DNA of 6,321 bases from Candidatus Competibacteraceae bacterium (GCA_020445045.1 JAGRHI010000044.1:25659-31979), one strand, 5' to 3'; numbered from the stretch's first letter, positions 1 through 5,579 are shown. Numbers and translations: made by a program. The notes: generated by a model not told the origin, from the letters alone.

Positions 1-878
1 TTGCGCTGGTTGAACTGCGCCATCAACGGGCCGTTGAAGAATTCCGGGAACAACACGATATCGGTCTTGTAGCCCGCCACCGCATCCACGAAATATTCGA
101 CCTGCCGCAACAGATCGTCCAGCGAGACCGTCTGCCGCATCTGCCACTGCACCGCCCCAACCCGCACCACCGATTTGCGGCCGCCGATCAGGACTTCCTT
201 GTCCTCGTAGTAGATGTTCAGCCATTCCAGCAGCACGGCGTAAGCTTGGGACTCGGTGTCGTCGGGCAGATAACCGGTCACGATCTTGCGCACATGGAAG
301 TCGTTGGCCAACTGGAAGGTCAGGATGGGGTCCACCAGTTCCTTGGCCCGCACCTGCTCCACGTACTGCTGGGGAGTCATGTCGTGGGCGTACTTGCCGT
401 AGCCGGGGATCCGGCCGCCGACGATGATGGCGCGCAGGTTGAGCTTCTCGCACAGTTCCTTGCGGGCATCGTACAGCCGCCGGCCGAGCCGCATGTCGCG
501 GTAGTCGGGATGGACAAAGATATCCACCCCGTACAAGGTGTCGCCATTGGGGTCGTGGGTGGTGAGGTAGCCGTCACCGATGATCTGATTGTAGGTGTGG
601 CGATCGCCGTGGCGACCGTAATCCACGATCAGACTGATGGTGGCCGCCACCACCTTGCCGTTATCCTCGATGCAGATTTGCCCTTCCGGAAAACGGGCGA
701 TCTGGGAAGCGAACTGCTCGCGACTCCAGGCACCGTCCATGCTGGGGTAGACCGCTTCCATGATCTCCTCGACATCGCCGTAGTCGGACAGACGCAGGTT
801 GCGCAGTTTCAGTCGGTGCTGGACTGGGTGTTCGAAGGTTCGGTGCTGAACCGGGGGTTCGGAGATTTGATCGGTCAT
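1..878 (-). CDS. GNAT acetyltransferase-nitrilase fusion (partial, C-terminus outside window)
   Basis: The minus-strand frame is open from an ATG at 878-876 to the window edge, giving 292 residues with no stop. Residues about 22-225 form a GNAT domain. The acetyl-CoA loop region is at about 119-140, where GVDIFVHPDYRDMRLGRRL stands for the usual R-x-x-G-x-G/A segment. From about residue 238 a second domain starts (VRVGAVQWQMR), and LFPEFF places the first nitrilase-superfamily catalytic residue at Glu279; the catalytic Lys and Cys would lie beyond the window. This order matches the known GNAT/carbon-nitrogen-hydrolase fusions (B. subtilis YhcX type), whose substrates are not established; I infer a cytoplasmic amidase with an acyltransferase or regulatory domain. 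An in-frame TAA lies 21 nt before the ATG (902-900), so the start is well bounded, although no strong Shine-Dalgarno is visible. It lies 47 nt downstream of the CoA-binding gene and is probably in the same operon. Confidence 0.9.
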   Translation of the reverse strand, partial: MTDQISEPPVQHRTFEHPVQHRLKLRNLRLSDYGDVEEIMEAVYPSMDGAWSREQFASQIARFPEGQICIEDNGKVVAATISLIVDYGRHGDRHTYNQIIGDGYLTTHDPNGDTLYGVDIFVHPDYRDMRLGRRLYDARKELCEKLNLRAIIVGGRIPGYGKYAHDMTPQQYVEQVRAKELVDPILTFQLANDFHVRKIVTGYLPDDTESQAYAVLLEWLNIYYEDKEVLIGGRKSVVRVGAVQWQMRQTVSLDDLLRQVEYFVDAVAGYKTDIVLFPEFFNGPLMAQFNQR

Positions 879-925
879 TGCAACATCGAGCTTGCGTGGT
901 TAGAGGTTGGAGACGGTGGGCATGG

Positions 926-1348
926 TCATGCCACCAGTCGGATATAGTCGCGGTAAATACAGCGGTCCATCACCACGGTCAATCCGGCCGCCCGCGCCCG
1001 CGACGCCGCCGCCGAATCGATCACGCCATCCTGTAACCACAGGGCCGACAGCTTCAGGTCGATGCACTCGTCGACGATGGCGGCGACGTGGCAAGGATCG
1101 CGGAACACGTCCACCAGATCCACCGGCTCGGGCAAATCGCGCAGACTCGGATAAGCCTTCTCGCCCAATCCTTCCGACAAGGCGGGATTGACCGGGATGA
1201 TGCGATAACCGAAACCTTGCAGCGCTTGGGCGACGCCGTGGCTGGGCCGACGCGGCGATGCGGACAGCCCAACCACGGCGATGGTCTTGATCCGCATCAG
1301 GAGGGCACGGATTTCATCCATGGAGGGATTAGCAAACCGGGAGTTCAT
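926..1348 (-). CDS. CoA-binding protein, YccU-like (CoA_binding_2 family)
   Basis: This encodes a 140-residue single-domain Rossmann-type protein. Visible landmarks are the nucleotide-binding turn VVGLSASPRRPSHGVA at residues 25-40, GYRIIPVNP at 47-55, VDLVDVFR at 76-83, WLQDGV at 104-109 and VMDRCI at 126-131. These are the conserved blocks of the small YccU-type CoA-binding proteins, and the length fits the family. The biological role of the family is unknown; CoA or acyl-CoA binding is inferred from the fold. The start at 1348 is chosen because AAGGAG lies 8 nt upstream. The frame stays open to an ATG at 1432, but that would overlap lysA and add 28 residues with no family match. A further Met at residue 10 is possible but lacks this ribosome binding site. 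It begins 58 nt after the lysA stop and is probably co-transcribed with it. Confidence 0.9.
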   Translation of the reverse strand: MNSRFANPSMDEIRALLMRIKTIAVVGLSASPRRPSHGVAQALQGFGYRIIPVNPALSEGLGEKAYPSLRDLPEPVDLVDVFRDPCHVAAIVDECIDLKLSALWLQDGVIDSAAASRARAAGLTVVMDRCIYRDYIRLVA

Positions 1349-1363
1349 GAAATTGGCTCCTTG
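1346..1363 (-). promoter_or_regulatory. Shine-Dalgarno fixing the start of the CoA-binding gene
   Basis: On the minus strand AAGGAG is followed by 8 nt and then the ATG at 1348. This strong site supports the 140-residue form over the longer open frame starting at 1432. Confidence 0.75.
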
Positions 1364-1406
1364 CGGGACGTTCACCAGGCCATCGTCGAACCGCGAAAAC
1401 TCGGGT

Positions 1407-2654
1407 TCACGACCATACTGTTTCGCCAGCATACAGTTCCGCCACCGTTTCCCGCCGGCGCACCACCTGGAAACGGCTACCGTGCACCATCACCTCGGCG
1501 GCGCGCGGCCGGGAATTGTAGTTGGAACTCATGGCAAAGCCGTAAGCGCCGGCGGAACGCACCGCCAACAAGTCGCCCGGTTCGATGTTCAAGTCCCGGT
1601 CCTTGCCGAGAAAGTCGCCGGTCTCGCAGATCGGCCCCACCACGTCGTAGCGGCGCGGCTCGCCCATCGCGCGCGGTTCGACCGGGACGATCGCTTGCCA
1701 AGCCGAGTACAAGGCTGGCCGCAACAGATCATTCATCGCCGCGTCCACCACCGCGAAACTCTTTTCGTCGCCCTGCTTGAGTAGTTCCACCCGCGTCACC
1801 AGAATGCCGGCGTTGCCCACGATGGCCCGGCCCGGCTCGATCAGGATTTCGTGGGACCGGCCGCGCAGGCGTTCCAGCAGGGCGGCGGCATGCTCGGCCG
1901 GCAGCGGCGGTTCCTCGTCGCGATAGCGAATGCCCAGCCCGCCCCCCAAGTCGAGATGCCGGATCGCGATCCCCCGCTCTTTCAACCGCCCCACCAACGC
2001 CAGCACCCGCTCCAGCGCGTCCACGAACGGCGCCACCCGGGTCAACTGCGAACCGATATGGCAATCCACGCCAACGACTTCCAGATGCGGCGAGGCCGCG
2101 GCCCGCGCATACACCGTCAACGCCCGCTCCACCTCGATGCCAAACTTGTTCTGCTTGAGTCCGGTGGAGATATAAGGATGCGTATCGGCGTCCACGTCCG
2201 GATTGATGCGCAGCGACACCGGCGCCCGCCGACCTCGTTCCGCCGCCACGCGCTCCAGCAGCGCCAACTCCGCTTCGGATTCGACGTTGAAACAGCGAAT
2301 AGCCATTTCGAGGGCGTGTTCCAGTTCGTCACGGCGCTTGCCGACTCCCGAAAACACGATTTTTCCGGGATCGCCACCGGCCGCCAGCACGCGTTCCAGT
2401 TCGCCGCCGGATACGATGTCGAAACCGGCCCCCAACTGGGCGAGCACATTCAGCACCGCTAGGTTGCTGTTGGCCTTGACCGCGTAGCAGACCAGATGGG
2501 GATGTTCGCCGAAAGCCTGGTCGAAAGCGCGCCAGTGGCGTTCGATCGTGGCGCGGGCATAAATGTAGCAAGGGGTGCCGACCATCGCCGCGATGTCGGC
2601 GACCGACACGTCCTCGGCATGCAACCGGCCGTCGCGGTATTCGAAATGGTCCAT
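1407..2654 (-). CDS. lysA: Diaminopimelate decarboxylase
   Basis: LysA converts meso-diaminopimelate to L-lysine and CO2, the final step of lysine synthesis, as a cytoplasmic PLP enzyme. The 415-residue protein has full family length and an intact fold-type III architecture. The PLP-binding lysine is Lys60 in CYAVKANSN. Phosphate-binding features follow: HIGSQ at 199-203 and the glycine loop LDLGGGLG at 234-241. EPGR at 273-276 precedes the C-terminal beta domain, where CETGD at 343-347 supplies the conserved active-site Cys and Glu from the partner subunit. GAYGFAMSSNYNSRPR at 369-384 is the conserved C-terminal substrate/PLP block. The ATG lies only 3 nt after the stop of the upstream lptM-like gene and has a weak Shine-Dalgarno, so translational coupling is likely. 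In many gammaproteobacteria dapF follows lysA; here a CoA-binding protein gene does. Confidence 0.97.
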   Translation of the reverse strand: MDHFEYRDGRLHAEDVSVADIAAMVGTPCYIYARATIERHWRAFDQAFGEHPHLVCYAVKANSNLAVLNVLAQLGAGFDIVSGGELERVLAAGGDPGKIVFSGVGKRRDELEHALEMAIRCFNVESEAELALLERVAAERGRRAPVSLRINPDVDADTHPYISTGLKQNKFGIEVERALTVYARAAASPHLEVVGVDCHIGSQLTRVAPFVDALERVLALVGRLKERGIAIRHLDLGGGLGIRYRDEEPPLPAEHAAALLERLRGRSHEILIEPGRAIVGNAGILVTRVELLKQGDEKSFAVVDAAMNDLLRPALYSAWQAIVPVEPRAMGEPRRYDVVGPICETGDFLGKDRDLNIEPGDLLAVRSAGAYGFAMSSNYNSRPRAAEVMVHGSRFQVVRRRETVAELYAGETVWS

Positions 2655-2657
2655 GAT

Positions 2658-2804
2658 TCAAGGCTTCGCGGTGGGGGGCTGCTCGGACGACGACGGCTGT
2701 GACTGGGGCTTGGGCAGATACAGCGGACCCTTCTGGCCACAACCGGCCAGCAGCACCGCCAACAGCAGCCCCGTCAGCACCCGTCCGGGGCAAAATCTAG
2801 GCAT
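2658..2804 (-). CDS. lptM: LptM-like (YifL-type) small outer-membrane lipoprotein
   Basis: This encodes a 48-residue lipoprotein precursor. A short basic N-terminus (MPRFCPGR) is followed by a hydrophobic stretch (VLTGLLLAVL) and the lipobox LLAG/C, so Cys22 would be lipidated after signal peptidase II cleavage. The mature part begins CGQKGPLYLP, the signature block of YifL/LptM, and ends in a short Pro/Ser/Gln tail. In E. coli LptM assists oxidative maturation of LptD, the outer-membrane LPS translocon; that role is transferred here from the family. It is shorter than E. coli YifL, mainly in the tail. The frame is open upstream to 2924, but only the ATG at 2804 gives a signal peptide at the N-terminus, and AGGA lies 9-10 nt before it. 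Position just upstream of lysA is the typical gammaproteobacterial arrangement. Confidence 0.88.
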   Translation of the reverse strand: MPRFCPGRVLTGLLLAVLLAGCGQKGPLYLPKPQSQPSSSEQPPTAKP

Positions 2805-2841
2805 CGAGAAATATCCTGAGGTCGGACACGAAATCGTCGCC

Positions 2842-2847
2842 AGTATA
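2842..2847 (-). promoter_or_regulatory. Candidate -10 element for the lptM-lysA operon
   Basis: The minus strand reads TATACT, one mismatch from the sigma-70 consensus, about 38 nt before the lptM ATG. At 16-18 nt spacing no good -35 hexamer is present, so the promoter may be weak or depend on an activator. The start of transcription would fall near 2835. Confidence 0.4.
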
Positions 2848-2869
2848 GCGCGCAATTGGCCGAACGACG

Positions 2870-2884
2870 TGGCTTGACAAGCCA
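2870..2884. promoter_or_regulatory. Perfect palindrome in the divergent promoter region (possible operator)
   Basis: TGGCTTG-A-CAAGCCA has perfect 7-bp arms around one central base. It contains the TTGACA -35 hexamer of the plus-strand promoter. Its centre lies about 42 bp upstream of the start inferred for the minus-strand promoter. One bound dimeric regulator could therefore repress the esterase and activate lptM-lysA. The binding protein is unknown. Confidence 0.4.
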
Positions 2885-2903
2885 GGCCGCTTTCCTCGGT
2901 AAT
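2874..2903 (+). promoter_or_regulatory. Candidate sigma-70 promoter of the esterase gene
   Basis: A consensus -35 TTGACA (2874-2879) is followed after 18 bp by GGTAAT (2898-2903), which matches the -10 consensus at four of six positions. Transcription would begin near 2910, leaving a leader of about 25 nt before the ATG at 2936, with GGGAA at 2925-2929 as the likely ribosome binding site. Confidence 0.45.
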
Positions 2904-2935
2904 GCCACCTGACCGCCAATCCACGGGAATTGTTC

Positions 2936-3619
2936 ATGACCGATAAACCTCTGACCACCGTTGAGATCGAACCCACCGGCGCCGCCCGCTCCAGCGTGAT
3001 CTGGATGCACGGGTTGGGTGCCGATGCTCATGATTTCGAACCCATCGTACCGGAACTGCGCTTGCCACCGGAACTAGGCATCCGCTTCGTCTTTCCCAAC
3101 GCACCGATCCGCCCGGTCACGGTCAACGGCGGAATGCGGATGCGGGCCTGGTACGACGTGCTGAGCATGGACTTGCCGCGTCGGGAAGATCCCGATGGCG
3201 TGTATGCCTCCGAGCGGGCGATTTACGAGTTGCTCGAACGCGAAAGGAAACGCGGCATTCCCGCCGAGCGCATCGTGCTGGCTGGTTTCTCCCAGGGCGG
3301 AGCCATGGCCTTGCATACCGCGCTACGTTATCCCGATCGCTTGGCCGGCATTCTGGCCTTGTCCTGCTACCTTCCCTTGGCCAGCAAGCTGAATGGCGAA
3401 CGGCGGCCCGCCAATCGGCAAACGCCGATCTTCATGGCCCATGGCGACTACGATGCCGTCATTCCGCTGCGTTACGGCCAACAAAGCGCCGAGTTGCTGG
3501 AGAGTCTGGCTTATCGAGTGGAATGGCAGGATTACGGCATGGGCCACGAAGTGTGCTGGCAGGAAATCCAGGATGTCGCCGGCTGGTTGGGACGAGTACT
3601 GGCCGTTTCCAGGGCTTGA
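2936..3619 (+). CDS. Carboxylesterase / acyl-protein-thioesterase-like alpha/beta hydrolase
   Basis: This 227-residue alpha/beta hydrolase belongs to the phospholipase/carboxylesterase family that includes Pseudomonas EstB and eukaryotic acyl-protein thioesterases. The catalytic triad is visible: Ser119 in GFSQG (nucleophile elbow), Asp173 in HGDYDAVIP, and His204 in GMGHEV. The oxyanion region HGLGAD is at 25-30, and FVFPNAP at 51-57 is a typical family block. No signal peptide is seen, so a cytoplasmic enzyme acting on short acyl esters or lysophospholipid-like substrates is inferred; the true substrate is unknown. Length is normal for the family. The ATG at 2936 is preferred to an in-frame TTG at 2930 because GGGAA sits about 6 nt before it. 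It is the only plus-strand gene here: divergent from lptM-lysA, convergent with the HNH gene, and probably monocistronic. Confidence 0.93.
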   Translation: MTDKPLTTVEIEPTGAARSSVIWMHGLGADAHDFEPIVPELRLPPELGIRFVFPNAPIRPVTVNGGMRMRAWYDVLSMDLPRREDPDGVYASERAIYELLERERKRGIPAERIVLAGFSQGGAMALHTALRYPDRLAGILALSCYLPLASKLNGERRPANRQTPIFMAHGDYDAVIPLRYGQQSAELLESLAYRVEWQDYGMGHEVCWQEIQDVAGWLGRVLAVSRA

Positions 3620-3662
3620 ACACGCCGGTCAACCGGACAAACCAGATGGGGATGCGCGCTGA

Positions 3663-4001
3663 CTAGCGCTTCGGATTTCGCCCCGCCGGCGTAAAATTCG
3701 CCGGCTTGGTCCCGATCCACGCCACAAAGCGGTGAATCGCCGGATGCGCCAGCAACGCTTCGCGACTGCGGTAGCCCGCCGCCATTTCCTTCTCGCTGAG
3801 CACGCCATGAATATGATCGTGGCAGGGTCGGCAGATCCACAGAATGAGGGTGCGGGTTTCCTCACGCTCGAACAACCGTTGGGTGCGCTTCTTGCGATGG
3901 CGGGTGCGGGGAATCAAATGATGGCGGGTCAGCGCGGACATGAGCCTGCCGCACAACTCGCAATCGGGTGGTTTGGGTGGAATGCGGCGGAACTCGATCA
4001 T
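3663..4001 (-). CDS. Small HNH-endonuclease-like protein with two CxxC zinc pairs
   Basis: With the ATG at 4001 this is a 112-residue protein. It shows CELC (Cys14, Cys17), then LTRHHLIPRTRH with the His-His pair at 27-28, then WICRPCHDHIH with Cys57, Cys60, His61, His63 and His65. Two CxxC pairs framing an HH...H core is the treble-clef zinc and metal-binding arrangement of HNH nucleases. The basic segment RHRKKRTQR (34-42) could contact nucleic acid. Nuclease activity is an inference; it may be a degenerate or purely binding member. The tail from about 98 is basic and probably disordered. The start is uncertain: an in-frame TTG at 4019 has GAGG 5 nt upstream and would add six residues, whereas the ATG has only a weak GAGA. 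It converges with the esterase gene, 43 nt apart, and lies just beyond a Rho-independent terminator on its own strand. Confidence 0.82.
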   Translation of the reverse strand: MIEFRRIPPKPPDCELCGRLMSALTRHHLIPRTRHRKKRTQRLFEREETRTLILWICRPCHDHIHGVLSEKEMAAGYRSREALLAHPAIHRFVAWIGTKPANFTPAGRNPKR

Positions 4002-4037
4002 GCATGTCTCGGCGCTCAAGCCAACCTCGGTACCCTG

Positions 4038-4072
4038 AAAACAAAAAGGGCCGGACTAAAGAGCGTCCGGCC
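4038..4072 (-). terminator. Rho-independent terminator
   Basis: The stem GGCCGGAC (4072-4065 on the minus strand) pairs with GTCCGGCC (4056-4049), all 8 bp perfect, across an 8-nt loop. It is followed on the minus strand by C and then TTTTTGTTTT (4047-4038). The plus strand has no T tract after the hairpin, so the terminator acts on minus-strand transcripts only. It would end the candidate small RNA and any transcript coming from the MmgE/PrpD gene. Confidence 0.82.
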
Positions 4073-4133
4073 AAAAACCACCAAAGGAGGATGTGCAGCA
4101 GACTGAGGAGAAGCTAAAGATGTCTGCTGCACG
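4038..4133 (-). ncRNA. Candidate C/U-rich small RNA with anti-Shine-Dalgarno motifs
   Basis: Read on the minus strand from about 4133, the RNA begins with a perfect 11-bp stem (GUGCAGCAGAC at 4132-4122 with GUCUGCUGCAC at 4103-4093). The 18-nt loop AUCUUUAGCUUCUCCUCA contains CUCCUC. A linker follows, AUCCUCCUUUGGUGG then five U, whose CCUCCUU is identical to the 16S anti-Shine-Dalgarno core. It ends with an 8-bp GC-rich terminator hairpin and a U tract. Pyrimidine motifs thus lie in single-stranded parts while the stems are closed. The layout resembles the known C/U-rich trans-acting sRNAs such as Xanthomonas sX13 or the alphaproteobacterial CcsR type, but I see no direct sequence match to them. 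Alternatives are the 3' UTR of the MmgE/PrpD gene or an attenuating leader of the HNH gene. The 5' end is inferred from the possible -10 element. Confidence 0.5.
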
Positions 4134-4134
4134 G

Positions 4135-4149
4135 TTGTTATTCTAACAA
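4135..4149 (-). promoter_or_regulatory. Candidate -10 element inside a palindrome, upstream of the small RNA
   Basis: The minus strand reads TTGTTA-GAA-TAACAA, a perfect 6-bp-arm palindrome. It contains TAGAAT (4145-4140), one mismatch from TATAAT, which would start transcription near 4133, exactly where the 11-bp stem begins. No convincing -35 is seen; the AT-rich DNA upstream could act as an UP element. Support is modest. Confidence 0.3.
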
Positions 4150-4177
4150 AAAATTTAGAGCAAACACACTACTTTTC

Positions 4178-4220
4178 GTTGTTTTTCGGCAAAAAACAAC
4201 ATTTTAACAGAAAAAACAAC
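4178..4220. repeat. A/T-rich direct and inverted repeat cluster
   Basis: AAAAAACAAC occurs at 4191-4200 and again at 4211-4220, exactly 20 bp apart. GTTGTTTTT at 4178-4186 is the inverse of both and can form a 9-bp stem with either copy. A further inverse copy, TTTTTGTTG, lies at 4235-4243. By hand count only 36 of the 130 bases at 4141-4270 are G or C, in contrast to the GC-rich genes on both sides. Possible protein-binding sites or promoter UP elements; no known motif was recognised. Confidence 0.5.
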
Positions 4221-4267
4221 AGCTTATACCTAAATTTTTGTTGCACTGCTGAAATATTTGCTCAAAT

Positions 4268-5554
4268 TTAAGGCAGCTCCGGTAGCGCCGAATCATCGGA
4301 TAACGCCAATATTGCATCGATGAGCCGGTCTGGTTCGCGGATTCCGCCGTGAACCATCAACATCCGCGCCTTGGCGATCAATTCGACCGGCGTCATCGGT
4401 GCCTCGGGATCACCCTTGGCATGAGCGCGCCCGACCGTGACTCGTTCGCCATCGCGCAACACCACGGTCACCGCGCTCCCCCAAGCCGCGGGATAAACAG
4501 CGGCATAGGGTTCGGCCACCCGCAGGATCACCCGCCCGCGCAATTCCGCCAGTTCGGCCCGCGCCGGCTCGGCGAAGGCGGCGAAATCCACGGCATCCCG
4601 CGCCAACGCCGCCGCCACGCAATGTTGCAGCGAGAATTTGGCCTCGTAATCGCTCCGCGGCAGCGGCCGGTCGCAAACCTCCAGCGCCGCCGGATAGCTC
4701 TCCACTTCCACCCGCTCGATGGCGCCAATCGGGCAACGGTGCCGTAATTCGCGAGCTGCGTCGATGGCCGGATGAGTATGCCGGCAAGACGGCCAAGGTT
4801 TGATCGAGGTGAGCAACAATTGCCAGGGACCGTCCGGGTCGCGTGTCACCGCGGCAGGGTCGGCATCGGGACAGGTGGCAGCGAACCAACCCTTGGCTCC
4901 TTCCAAGATGGCCGGCGGACCGGTGAAACCGAACCGGGCCAGATCCGCCGCCAACACCCCCGCCTCCGCCGCCCGTCCGGCGTGCAGGTGCTTGGTCATC
5001 GTTCCGGTCTCCAAAAACTGCCACAGCCCGAAGGATTGCGCACCGGCATTACCCAGGGCGTGGATCGTGGCCGGCGCATCCAACCGCAGCAACGCCGCCG
5101 TCGCCATGGCCGAACCATAGGGACCACAGGTGGCGGTGTTGTGCCAAAGCCGATAATGGGTCGGGCCGACCGCCATCCCCACCCGAGTCACTGCCTCGAA
5201 CCCCCACAGCACCGCCCTCAGCATGGCATGGCCGCGGATGCCTTCCCGCGCCGCCACCGCCCAGGCCGCCGGCACCACCACGCAACCCGGATGCACCACC
5301 GAAGTTCGGTGCAGATCGTCGGTTTCCAGAATATGGGTCAGCGATCCCAACAGGAAGGCGCGACGCGCGGCGTCGGCGATCGCGGTTTCGTCGGCCCAAC
5401 GCAGCAAGATCGCGCCTGGCTCGGTCATCCGCGCGCCCAGCGCGTTGGCCATCGCATCCAGCGTCAGCAGCGCCGCCTGTTCCAAATCGGTGGCCACGAC
5501 CGGTTTGCCGGTAATCAGTTCGGTCAACTGCTGGGTCAAGGTCGGTCCGGACAT
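4268..5554 (-). CDS. MmgE/PrpD family protein
   Basis: This 428-residue protein matches the MmgE/PrpD fold, the family of 2-methylcitrate dehydratase, cis-aconitate decarboxylase and relatives. Family blocks are visible in order: LETDDLHRTSVVHPG at 76-90, WHNTATCGPYGSA at 137-149, MTKHLHAGRAAEAGVLAA at 186-203, KPWPSCRHTHPAID at 252-265, and a C-terminal lid domain from about 275 to 400. By family comparison the likely active-site positions are Asp80, His88, His138, Lys188 and His261; this mapping is by eye. It is slightly shorter than typical PrpD (about 450-480 residues). No prpB or prpC gene is adjacent, so methylcitrate-cycle function is not supported and the substrate is unknown. The ATG at 5554 has GGAG 7 nt upstream. 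The gene lies 105 nt after the CHAD gene. The first clear terminator downstream is about 200 nt past its stop. Confidence 0.9.
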   Translation of the reverse strand: MSGPTLTQQLTELITGKPVVATDLEQAALLTLDAMANALGARMTEPGAILLRWADETAIADAARRAFLLGSLTHILETDDLHRTSVVHPGCVVVPAAWAVAAREGIRGHAMLRAVLWGFEAVTRVGMAVGPTHYRLWHNTATCGPYGSAMATAALLRLDAPATIHALGNAGAQSFGLWQFLETGTMTKHLHAGRAAEAGVLAADLARFGFTGPPAILEGAKGWFAATCPDADPAAVTRDPDGPWQLLLTSIKPWPSCRHTHPAIDAARELRHRCPIGAIERVEVESYPAALEVCDRPLPRSDYEAKFSLQHCVAAALARDAVDFAAFAEPARAELAELRGRVILRVAEPYAAVYPAAWGSAVTVVLRDGERVTVGRAHAKGDPEAPMTPVELIAKARMLMVHGGIREPDRLIDAILALSDDSALPELP

Positions 5555-5579
5555 GGTTGTTCTCCCGTAAGGAACGAAT

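Noticed and set aside
246..947. Long plus-strand open frame antisense to the GNAT-nitrilase gene
   Set aside because: It is the shadow of a clear protein family on the opposite strand. Its translation shows no domain and reflects GC-rich codon bias.
1389..1413. Imperfect inverted repeat (GTCGAACC / GGTTC-AC-GAC) at the end of lysA
   Set aside because: It has a bulge, lies partly in the lysA coding end, and lacks a T tract, so it is not supported as a terminator.
1349..1432. N-terminal extension of the CoA-binding gene from an ATG at 1432
   Set aside because: It would overlap lysA, adds no family-like sequence, and ignores the strong AAGGAG before the ATG at 1348.
1088..2462. Plus-strand open frames of about 230, 167 and 203 residues across the CoA-binding gene and lysA
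   Set aside because: They are antisense to two well-recognised proteins, have low-complexity composition, and have no convincing ribosome binding sites or family motifs.
2805..2924. 40-residue N-terminal extension of the lptM-like gene
   Set aside because: It would bury the signal peptide and lipobox inside the protein and run through the likely promoter.
3656..3705. Short hairpins near the esterase/HNH convergence (GCGCT-GACT-AGCGC and GCCGGCG-N7-CGCCGGC)
   Set aside because: Neither is followed by a T tract on the relevant strand. The second lies inside the HNH coding region and can be explained by codon composition.
4091..4146. Two tiny plus-strand open frames of 8 codons each (ATG at 4091 and 4120) behind GGAGG/GAGGAG
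   Set aside because: The purine-rich motifs are the complements of the minus-strand pyrimidine motifs. The first GGAGG directly abuts its ATG, and there is no plus-strand terminator or clear promoter. The minus-strand RNA explains the hairpin and U tract better.
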